DNA from: Clostridiales bacterium
GTDB taxonomy: Bacteria > Bacillota > Clostridia > Oscillospirales > Ruminococcaceae
Direction: 5' to 3'
NCBI GenBank assembly: GCA_029007575.1
Contig: JAQXIB010000144.1
Location: 1 to 11,592, forward strand
Length of the DNA: 11,592 nucleotides
The position numbers and the translations under genes were made by a program. The notes below the pieces were generated by a model. The model saw only the letters and a program-made list of their open reading frames with translations. It was not told the DNA's origin and made no database searches. Below, piece by piece: positions 7,052 through 11,592 of the stretch (the first letter of the stretch is position 1; every line of letters starts with the position of its first letter).

Positions 7052-7232
7052 GATAAAACAGAACTGACTTTTTTACATTCAAGTACAGATGTTCACGCGT
7101 AAAAATACTTCTCAACTTGATACTGACACGAGCTTATTTAACCGTTTTTCACAAAACAAACGGTCTTATGCTCCTTTCCTACAAAAAAGCCCCTATTTAT
7201 ATATGTAAGAAACCATAAGAAGATAAAACAAA

Positions 7233-7255
7233 AACGGCAAGCGTCGCCTGCCGTT
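7233..7255 (-). terminator. Intrinsic terminator of the xis-int-exoribonuclease operon
   Basis: On the minus strand AACGGCA pairs with TGCCGTT. The stem extends through a G-T wobble and two further GC pairs, leaving a tight loop, and is followed by TTTTTGTTTT. It begins about 20 nt after the stop codon at 7276. Confidence 0.8.
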
Positions 7256-7275
7256 AACTTGTTATTAAGCTATAT

Positions 7276-8235
7276 TTAACTTAACAAATGTTTATAGATG
7301 CTCTTTTCAAGGCCAAAAATCGGGCCGCTGAAGGTTCCGGGAGTCATCTTCTCAAGACTTTCCGCATAGATTTCGACGCGACTATCGACCATATCGATAT
7401 TTGAAAGCACCTCACATTCGACACACAACGGTTTCACAGCCGCTCCGTGTTCCGGTTTACCGTGATGACCGAGGATCATATGCTGAAGAAGCATCGACTT
7501 TTCCTCCGAAACGCCAAGTTCTTCCGCCACCTTTTTGACTTCATCGGCTCCCATGACTGGGTGTCCTAAGAGGTTCCCTTGCGCAGTATATGCCGTCACC
7601 GTCCCCAGTTTCCCAATCTCAAACTCCTTGATTTTTCCAATGTCGTGAAGAAACACGCCTGCCGTCAGCAAGCTCGGATTCACCACATTCTTATAAACAC
7701 GAATTACCGCTTCCGTGAGACGAAGCATATTTGCGGTGTGCATCAAGAGGCCACCGACGAAACTATGATGAACGCTCTTTGCCGCGGGAATGCTGATCAA
7801 CTCTTCGCGGTGGCGTTCGTACATTGTAAGGCAAATCTTCTGAAAATCAGGATCTTCGATTGCGTGGATCTGCTCCAGCACATAAGCAATTGTTGCGCTG
7901 ATATTGATAGGAGCCATCGCGATCATATCATTTTCGCGGTATTCGCTGCGTTCTTCCGGCGTAGCATTGCGGATTTCCTTCAGAGTGAGCTGCTTTTTTT
8001 CGCGAAACACCTTGCTTTCAGCATCCAAATAAACAACTTTTCCTGCCTCCAGCGATGCTGCATCACTGGCGCACTTCCACATTACAGCAGAAATACAACC
8101 GGTCTTGTCTGCAAGAATCGCAGACAGATAGTCATCTCCGTTTTTTGTTTTGCAAATTTTTACCTCCATAATACAATAAAATCCTACAATTCGATCTCCG
8201 GGTTCAATTTCATTAATAAACTGATGAGTATTCAT
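7276..8235 (-). CDS. YhaM-like 3'-5' exoribonuclease, OB fold plus HD domain
   Basis: A 319-aa protein matching the length and layout of Bacillus YhaM. It has an N-terminal OB-fold nucleic-acid-binding part (about 10-90) and an HD phosphohydrolase domain (about 150-300). Metal-ligand candidates are His166 in GGLLMHTA, His197-Asp198 in HDIGK, His225 in GHPVMG, His257-His258 in LGHHGKPEHG and Asp281 in NIDMVDSR. YhaM enzymes trim RNA, and also single-stranded DNA, from 3' ends with Mn2+ or Co2+. The gene starts one base after the integrase stop, and its GGAGG lies inside the end of the integrase gene, so the two are translationally coupled. That context is unusual for a housekeeping RNase and suggests an element-borne copy, perhaps processing DNA or RNA during excision or transfer. 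The enzymatic class is confident; the role with the integrase is an inference. Confidence 0.88.
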   Translation of the reverse strand: MNTHQFINEIEPGDRIVGFYCIMEVKICKTKNGDDYLSAILADKTGCISAVMWKCASDAASLEAGKVVYLDAESKVFREKKQLTLKEIRNATPEERSEYRENDMIAMAPINISATIAYVLEQIHAIEDPDFQKICLTMYERHREELISIPAAKSVHHSFVGGLLMHTANMLRLTEAVIRVYKNVVNPSLLTAGVFLHDIGKIKEFEIGKLGTVTAYTAQGNLLGHPVMGADEVKKVAEELGVSEEKSMLLQHMILGHHGKPEHGAAVKPLCVECEVLSNIDMVDSRVEIYAESLEKMTPGTFSGPIFGLEKSIYKHLLS

Positions 8236-8236
8236 T

Positions 8237-9352
8237 TTAAGCCTCCTTTTTCTCGTTCAAAACTTCAACAATGCCTGCAAGCATCTTCTGATCTGCATGT
8301 GCATAATTATCGGTGACTTTGATGTCAGAGTGTCCGACAATCCTGGCAATCAGTTCCAACGGAACTCCCTTTGCCTGCAAGCGGGTGACATATGTATGGC
8401 GGCAACAATGCGGTGACAAAGTGCGCACATTCGGGATATCAGCAAGTGCACGATAGTATCTTCTACGAAATGTTCCAACATTATAAAGGCCATTCTCACT
8501 ATTTGCTGCCCAAACCATTTCAGCTCCGCCATAGTGACGCAGGAACATTGCATATTCCCGATAGTTCTTCGGGATGGGAATGCTGCGGTAGCTTTTCTTG
8601 CTCTTCGGCGGACCGAGTGTCGGCTTTCCATCCACAATTTTAATCGCTTTGTTCACGTGCACCTCTGATCCGTCCTCTGCAATATCATCGGGGCGAAGCG
8701 CAAGTAATTCCTGTGTGCGCAGGCCGCTGCCGAGCATAAGCATAATGCTGTTTCCAACAAGGTTATTGGGTAATTCGTTGCCGAGAATTTCAATCTCCTC
8801 CGCTGAAAAAGCATCTTTTTTATGTTCACTTTCGGAATCCAATGTATCAAGCATACGGATAGGCTTTGCAAGCTCAGCCGGATTCTTCGTGATCATATCA
8901 TTATCCTGGGCCGTGCGGAAAATCTGAACAAGCATCGCTTTACATTTTGAAATCTTCGAAAACGAAAGTCCCTGCTTCTTAAGCGAATTCAGGAAGATGT
9001 TGATATCCATCTGCTTCACCATGCATATAGGTGTATTCTTGAAATACTCCTTAAGTGTCTTCAACGTAAAGCGGTAGTTTGAATAGGTCGATGGCTGTAC
9101 CTGCGTTTTATAATCTTCATACCAAGCGTCTGCCCAATCAGAGAACGACATATCCGTTTCCATATATTCCGTCCCATCCTCCTGGGCTTGTTTATATCGA
9201 CGCATCTTTTGAAGAACTTCACCACGCGTTGAAGCGTAAAAACAAACAATATTCTTTTTTCCGTCTTCTTTATAGCCATCCATCAACTGGCCAGCCCAGT
9301 TTCCGGTCGCAAGCTGAAAGACATAGCCTTCACCATTTCCCCTACGACCCAT
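8237..9352 (-). CDS. int: Site-specific tyrosine recombinase (integrase)
   Basis: A complete 371-aa phage/ICE-type integrase that would cut and rejoin the element's attachment sites. The N-terminal arm-binding region starts MGRRGNGEGYVFQ and contains a three-strand AP2-like pattern (1-60). A SAM-like core-binding domain covers about 68-160. The catalytic domain holds Arg212 (GLRTQELLALR), the beta-hairpin lysines of PKSKKSYRS (249-257), His315 and Arg318 (SPHCCRHTYVTRL), His341 (IVGHSD) and Tyr350 (VTDNYAH). All canonical residues are present, unlike the two recombinase-like proteins at 3946-6959. The start overlaps the xis stop by 11 nt and is preceded by AAAGGAGGTGA at about 7 nt. It is followed after one base by the exoribonuclease gene. 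Attachment sites are not identified. Confidence 0.96.
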   Translation of the reverse strand: MGRRGNGEGYVFQLATGNWAGQLMDGYKEDGKKNIVCFYASTRGEVLQKMRRYKQAQEDGTEYMETDMSFSDWADAWYEDYKTQVQPSTYSNYRFTLKTLKEYFKNTPICMVKQMDINIFLNSLKKQGLSFSKISKCKAMLVQIFRTAQDNDMITKNPAELAKPIRMLDTLDSESEHKKDAFSAEEIEILGNELPNNLVGNSIMLMLGSGLRTQELLALRPDDIAEDGSEVHVNKAIKIVDGKPTLGPPKSKKSYRSIPIPKNYREYAMFLRHYGGAEMVWAANSENGLYNVGTFRRRYYRALADIPNVRTLSPHCCRHTYVTRLQAKGVPLELIARIVGHSDIKVTDNYAHADQKMLAGIVEVLNEKKEA

Positions 9353-9581
9353 AAACCGTCACCTCCTTTGCAGTTCTTGCTTCACGCAAGGTTTTCGGCA
9401 AATATGTGTTCAATGCCACCCAGTGAAGAAATGGCTCCAGCGGAATACGGATTGTTCCACCAAAACGGCAACTCGGAAAGTCCTTACGATGCGTAAGGCC
9501 ATAGGCCGCTCCCCTGCTGATTTTCAGGTAATTCTTTACGTCGTCTACGGTCAAGAATTCGGGTACTTCGTTTTTTGTCAT
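9342..9581 (-). CDS. xis: Excisionase-like MerR-type helix-turn-helix protein
   Basis: A 79-aa basic protein of the excisionase / HTH_17 type. FLTVDDVKNYLKISRGAAY (9-27) is the helix-turn-helix, followed by the wing CRFGGTIRIPLEPFLHWV (38-55), the usual pattern in Tn916-like and phage excisionases. Such proteins bend att DNA and set the direction of the integrase. It sits directly upstream of int and overlaps it by 11 nt. A strong AGGAGGT lies about 9 nt before its ATG. Transcription starts from a consensus promoter about 170 nt upstream, and its leader is the target of a predicted antisense RNA. The gene name is by context and motif. Confidence 0.9.
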   Translation of the reverse strand: MTKNEVPEFLTVDDVKNYLKISRGAAYGLTHRKDFPSCRFGGTIRIPLEPFLHWVALNTYLPKTLREARTAKEVTVYGS

Positions 9582-9623
9582 AGTTTTTTTACCTCCTGAT
9601 TTTTCTTCGCTGCTGCAAAAAAC

Positions 9624-9652
9624 TTGATAACTCCCGAATTCTGTGTTAAAAT
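9624..9652 (+). promoter_or_regulatory. Plus-strand promoter inside the xis leader
   Basis: TTGATA (9624-9629) is followed after exactly 17 nt by TAAAAT (9647-9652); each box has one mismatch to consensus. It points away from xis, toward the hairpin at 9695-9728, and would drive a short antisense transcript. Confidence 0.6.
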
Positions 9653-9658
9653 ATTTTT

Positions 9659-9733
9659 GCAGACAGCTTTTCTTGGTTTGGAAAATGTTTGCCGCATCGC
9701 AAAAAGTGTGTCAGCGCTTTTTGCGATGTTTTT
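9659..9733 (+). ncRNA. Predicted ~75-nt antisense RNA to the xis-int leader
   Basis: The predicted transcript begins 6-7 nt after the -10 box at 9647-9652. It ends in a perfect 12-bp hairpin, CATCGCAAAAAG (9695-9706) with CTTTTTGCGATG (9717-9728), a 10-nt loop and TTTTT (9729-9733), an intrinsic terminator on the plus strand. It lies wholly inside the predicted 5' leader of the xis-int-exoribonuclease mRNA, which runs the other way from about 9751, so it would be fully complementary to it. The likely job is to limit excisionase/integrase expression by duplex formation or transcriptional interference. A 20-codon frame (ATG at 9685) overlaps it but lacks a good ribosome binding site. Confidence 0.5.
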
Positions 9734-9734
9734 A

Positions 9735-9773
9735 TAATCATTTTTGATTACATCGTCATTATATCATATGATA
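9735..9773. promoter_or_regulatory. Two palindromes over the xis promoter, candidate operators
   Basis: TAATCA-TTTT-TGATTA (9735-9750) is a perfect inverted repeat lying at the predicted xis transcription start. TATCATATGATA (9762-9773) is a perfect 12-bp palindrome lying in the spacer and touching the -10 box. Both are placed to block xis transcription when bound. The divergent XRE regulator at 9886 is the obvious candidate binder, by position only. Confidence 0.45.
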
Positions 9774-9786
9774 ATTCATTTGTCAA
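9758..9786 (-). promoter_or_regulatory. Consensus promoter of the xis-int-exoribonuclease operon
   Basis: On the minus strand TTGACA (9786-9781), a 17-nt spacer and TATAAT (9763-9758) match the sigma-A consensus perfectly. A start near 9751 gives an unusually long leader of about 170 nt before the xis ATG. A promoter this strong in an integration module would be expected to be repressed most of the time. Confidence 0.85.
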
Positions 9787-9834
9787 CACTTTTGATGATA
9801 AAAAAATCAATAAATATTATTTTATACTTAATAC

Positions 9835-9863
9835 TTGCATATTTTCATATTACGCGTTATAAT
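9835..9863 (+). promoter_or_regulatory. Promoter of the XRE regulator at 9886
   Basis: TTGCAT (9835-9840) is followed after 17 nt by a perfect TATAAT (9858-9863). It is divergent from the xis promoter, with about 48 bp between the two -35 boxes. The start near 9870 leaves only about 16 nt of leader. Its presence excludes a coding start at 9835. Confidence 0.8.
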
Positions 9864-9885
9864 AATGATGTTGGAGGTGTCAAAA

Positions 9886-10101
9886 GTGTCCATGACCGAA
9901 AAAATCCGTATTGTTCTTGTAAAGCGCGGCAACATGTCCGAGGCTGAACTTGCACGCAGAATCGGAATTGCTCCGCAAAACCTAAACCGAAAAATGAATC
10001 GCGACAATTTCACTGAATCTGATTTGATTAAAATTGCAACTGCGCTGAATTGTACTTTTGAAGCTGGCTTCCGCTTTGATGATACAGGCGAAATTGTTTA
10101 A
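9886..10101 (+). CDS. XRE-type helix-turn-helix regulator of the integration module
   Basis: A 71-aa protein starting at GTG, read as MSMTEKIRIVL. GGAGG ends 8 nt before this GTG. The ATG two codons later is spaced 14 nt and is less likely, and anything further upstream overlaps the promoter. The HTH spans about residues 18-38 (SEAELARRIGIAPQNLNRKM). The protein ends with EAGFRFDDTGEIV, a small beta hairpin common in clostridial members of this family. It lies divergent from xis, and palindromes sit on the xis promoter, so it is probably the repressor that keeps the integration genes silent. That role is inferred from position. Confidence 0.88.
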   Translation: MSMTEKIRIVLVKRGNMSEAELARRIGIAPQNLNRKMNRDNFTESDLIKIATALNCTFEAGFRFDDTGEIV

Positions 10102-10112
10102 GTTGCTTTTCT

Positions 10113-10140
10113 AAGACGGAGCTAAAACTCCGTCTTTTTT
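10113..10140 (+). terminator. Terminator after the XRE regulator
   Basis: AAGACGGAG (10113-10121) pairs with CTCCGTCTT (10128-10136) around a CTAAAA loop, followed by TTTTTT. It is 12 nt after the stop codon. Confidence 0.92.
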
Positions 10141-10288
10141 CGAAATCTCCTTCCACGATTTATATTTGGAACGAGAAACAGAGAAAAACCTTACATAATT
10201 CTATATGAGCTTATTGCATTTAGCGTAATCCGTGCTTTTAAGTGTTAATAGCAGTAATCTCAAATATTATTATCGGAGGTTTTTCCCT

Positions 10289-10621
10289 ATGAATCAAAAA
10301 ATAATGTTCCAGCGCACCTTAATCGATCCCGATTCAAACATTGGCTTCTTTTCTCTACAGGGGGATCACGTCATAATCCACGGTTTCGATGATTTCATCG
10401 GATGCAAGTTCGGGATTGATACATCTTTGGGTGTTTTCTCTTTCGTTCGCGACAACAATTGCGAAGATGACACTTCTGATGAATTTACAGAAGAAACATT
10501 CAACACCCCGATTGTAATTGATTTCCTTATGGAAGTAGATCTTGTGAATCGTCTGTTTGTTCAAATTGGCGATCGTTGGGTGCTTTGCCGCGACGTTTAC
10601 GTCGCCGGCGAATACATTTAA
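10289..10621 (+). CDS. Uncharacterised acidic 110-aa protein
   Basis: The product is not recognised. The ATG at 10289 is chosen because GGAGG lies 10 nt upstream; a longer frame from 10232 lacks a site. The protein is strongly acidic, with a DNNCEDDTSDEFTEE cluster at 56-70 flanked by beta-strand-like segments (HVIIHGF, VFSFVRD, RLFVQIGDRWVLCRDVYVAG). There is no signal peptide, membrane segment or catalytic motif. Small acidic all-beta proteins in mobile elements can be DNA mimics or inhibitors, but nothing here proves that. A weak promoter may exist upstream (TTGCAT at 10214). A strong terminator follows immediately, so it is probably a single-gene unit at the edge of the element. Confidence 0.75.
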   Translation: MNQKIMFQRTLIDPDSNIGFFSLQGDHVIIHGFDDFIGCKFGIDTSLGVFSFVRDNNCEDDTSDEFTEETFNTPIVIDFLMEVDLVNRLFVQIGDRWVLCRDVYVAGEYI

Positions 10622-10628
10622 CTAAAAC

Positions 10629-10671
10629 AGCAATCCCCTTCAGCAGTTTTTTCCTACTGAAGGGGATTGCT
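10629..10671. terminator. Strong bidirectional terminator
   Basis: A perfect 15-bp stem, AGCAATCCCCTTCAG (10629-10643) with CTGAAGGGGATTGCT (10657-10671), has a 13-nt loop and A/T-rich flanks on both sides. It starts 8 nt after the stop of the 110-aa gene and 25 nt beyond the stop of the minus-strand ATPase remnant, so it probably served both convergent genes. Confidence 0.88.
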
Positions 10672-10695
10672 ATTTTAAAGAAATGCAAAACTATC

Positions 10696-11066
10696 TTACC
10701 ATTCAAGATTCTTTTCAGATTCCTTGCAAAAATATGCGCGACATTGCCGCCGAAGGTCAGGTCAACTTCGCTGCCCATCGGGAAGCTTGCGGCTGCACCG
10801 TTGGTCGGGACGATGACGATGACATCCTTCCCTTCTGCCGTAATGTGCAGATGCACGCTCGAACCCATAAGCTCGCTCACATCGACCTTGCCCTTGATAC
10901 CGTTTTCGCACAGCGACAGATGGTCGGGACGGACACCGAGGATAACATCCTGCGGCTCAACGTTCTTTTCTTTCAGTCTCTGCTGCTTTTCTTCGCTCTA
11001 CTCTACCGTAATGCCTCCGATTTCGACCGCATAGGTATCAGCGTTGTTTACGAGCTTTGCATATAG
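10696..11066 (-). pseudogene. Remnant of a sugar ABC transporter ATP-binding protein (MsmX/UgpC type), C-terminal part only
   Basis: The minus strand reads AKLVNNADTYAVEIGGITVE, an in-frame TAG (10998-11000), then SEEKQQRLKEKNVEPQDVIL, GVRPDHLSL and, further on, DLTFGGNVAHIF. This is the C-terminal regulatory (TOBE) region of multi-sugar importer ATPases such as MsmX/UgpC. After HIF a one-base loss near 10725-10727 shifts the frame. In the restored frame the sequence reads KESEKNLEW and stops at TAA 10696-10698, a normal end for this family. The ATPase domain (Walker A, signature motif, Walker B) is absent: similarity stops near 11066. So it is a truncated gene with at least two further lesions and no longer makes a working importer ATPase. 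Its GC-richer coding contrasts with the AT-rich flank and suggests old host chromosome. Confidence 0.85.
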
Positions 11067-11195
11067 TACATCAAATTAAGTGCACCATAAGCGCGTATTA
11101 TTTCTGAATATTCTTTGAGATTTACATGGATAAAAAAGTATATGAAGTCGAGCGAGTCAGCATAAATAACATTTTACCAGCAAATGAAAAACTTC

Positions 11196-11224
11196 TTGAC
11201 AAAACACAAGACGATATATAAGAT
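11196..11224 (+). promoter_or_regulatory. Possible promoter
   Basis: TTGACA (11196-11201) is followed after 17 nt by TAAGAT (11219-11224). The -35 box is perfect and the -10 box has two mismatches. The region is AT-rich, so chance matches are easier here. Confidence 0.4.
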
Positions 11225-11312
11225 ATATCCCTAACATTGTGGAAGCTAATCGTACAGTGTTTTTGAGAAAACATATGACAAAAATGCCTCTGCCTGTTTG
11301 CGGCAGGGGAGG

Positions 11313-11483
11313 ATGAGCAATGAAAGCTTGCAGATAATGTTGCTCTTGAGAAGATGTAACATTTCATTTTTTGCAAATTCTTTTTGCGCGAAAATGTTTG
11401 AAAAACGCATATGGCAATTTGTACAATTCCACACAAATTCCATAAATGAAAAAATGCCTCTTGAATTGAGAAAAAATATGTAA
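11313..11483 (+). CDS. Doubtful 56-aa reading frame
   Basis: The frame begins MSNESLQIMLLLRRCNISFF and is rich in Phe, Asn and Lys, as expected of translated AT-rich DNA. GGGGAGG directly abuts the ATG, too close for a normal ribosome binding site, and part of it is paired in a hairpin (CCTCTGCC 11287-11294 with GGCAGGGG 11302-11309, one wobble). It lies between a possible promoter and a terminator, which is the only reason to list it. The same interval could instead be a non-coding RNA of about 310 nt. Confidence 0.15.
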   Translation: MSNESLQIMLLLRRCNISFFANSFCAKMFEKRIWQFVQFHTNSINEKMPLELRKNM

Positions 11484-11502
11484 ATGTAAAATGATAAACC
11501 CA

Positions 11503-11539
11503 CAGAAATCCGAACAAGACGATTTTGTTCGGGTTTCTG
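11503..11539 (+). terminator. Terminator-like hairpin
   Basis: CAGAAATCCGAACAA (11503-11517) pairs with TTGTTCGGGTTTCTG (11525-11539) over 15 positions with one wobble and a 7-nt loop. It is followed by a short gap and TTTTT (11544-11548). It could end a plus-strand transcript starting near 11231. Confidence 0.65.
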
Positions 11540-11592
11540 CAGATTTTTGCTTATTAACGATGAAAAAACGATAAAAACTATTTGAAAAAATA

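Larger units (their letters stand above)
6960..7275. other. Intergenic stretch between the exoribonuclease gene and the recombinase pair
   Basis: About 316 bases with no supportable gene. It holds the intrinsic terminator of the integrase operon (7233-7255), a loose hairpin CCGTTT/AAACGG (7142-7163) without a T-run, the promoter of gene A (7023-7051) and the palindrome at 6989-6999. Confidence 0.6.
11067..11592. other. AT-rich stretch without a firm gene
   Basis: Over 500 bases with no recognised gene on either strand. It contains a plus-strand promoter-like element (11196-11224), a hairpin next to GGGGAGG (11287-11309), a doubtful 56-codon frame (11313-11483) and a terminator hairpin (11503-11539). 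Together these could form one small transcription unit. No tRNA or attachment duplication is seen. Confidence 0.5.

Noticed and set aside
7142..7163. CCGTTT/AAACGG hairpin as a terminator
   Set aside because: It has only a 6-bp stem, a 10-nt loop and no adjoining T-run on either strand.
9648..9743. A 31-codon upstream frame (MIIKTSQKALTHFL...) in the xis leader
   Set aside because: There is no ribosome binding site before its ATG, and its sequence is dictated by the antisense-RNA hairpin.
9835..9885. An upstream extension of the XRE regulator starting at TTG 9835
   Set aside because: This TTG is part of the -35 box and the frame runs through the -10 box; the ribosome binding site supports GTG 9886.
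10527..11066. Longer open frames on both strands over the ATPase remnant
   Set aside because: The plus-strand frames are shadows. The minus-strand frame from 10880 runs out of the remnant by frameshift and across the terminator hairpin.
11126..11221. A 31-aa plus-strand frame MDKKVYEVERVSINNILPAN...
   Set aside because: It has no convincing ribosome binding site, overlaps the promoter-like element and shows no recognisable family.
1..11592. Attachment sites, tRNA genes, CRISPR arrays or insertion sequences
   Set aside because: I looked for direct duplications near int, cloverleaf-like stretches, regular spaced repeats and DDE transposase motifs, and none could be supported by eye.

Overview
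The window looks like an accessory, mobile-element-rich region of a low-to-moderate GC Firmicute, most likely a gut clostridium of the Ruminococcaceae/Oscillospiraceae type. The reasons are strong AGGAGG ribosome binding sites, near-consensus sigma-A promoters, a YhaM-type exoribonuclease and a decayed MsmX/UgpC-type sugar-transport ATPase. The genus call is an inference. No tRNA, rRNA, CRISPR array, transposase-type IS or obvious att duplication is visible.

Left part (13-2866, minus strand): a three-gene operon reading leftwards, Fic protein -> type I restriction-modification HsdM -> small winged-helix-like protein. Both gene junctions are ATGA stop/start overlaps, and a good promoter lies at 2839-2866. 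HsdS and HsdR would have to lie beyond the left edge. Next (2867-3854) come a nested-hairpin terminator, a 54-aa minus-strand small gene, and a divergent plus-strand XRE regulator whose promoter is bracketed by two 18-bp direct repeats exactly 50 bp apart.

Middle (3946-7051, minus strand): two adjacent ~500-aa proteins related to tyrosine recombinases, 5 bp apart and sharing one promoter. The upstream protein keeps the arginine/lysine/histidine pocket but has no tyrosine at the normal place. The downstream protein keeps the tyrosine context but has lost the pocket residues. This reciprocal pattern is the most interesting feature of the window: it may be a two-subunit recombinase with a composite active site, or a pair of repurposed catalytically dead recombinases.

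Right-middle (7233-9786, minus strand): a second unit, excisionase -> canonical tyrosine integrase -> YhaM-like 3'-5' exoribonuclease, ending in an intrinsic terminator. It is driven by a perfect TTGACA-N17-TATAAT promoter with a ~170-nt leader. Inside that leader, on the opposite strand, sits a complete small transcription unit (promoter at 9624-9652, terminator hairpin ending near 9733). It predicts a ~75-nt antisense RNA to the excisionase/integrase mRNA. A divergent XRE regulator (9886-10101) has its own near-consensus promoter and terminator.

Right end (10289-11592): an unrecognised 110-aa acidic protein, a strong bidirectional terminator, and a minus-strand remnant of a sugar ABC transporter ATPase (one in-frame stop, one frameshift, N-terminus missing). 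The last ~525 bases are AT-rich and hold one possible small plus-strand transcription unit. The remnant may mark host chromosome next to the mobile element. The genes fit an integrated element with its own integration module (xis/int and the regulator), a second recombinase pair, and restriction-modification cargo.
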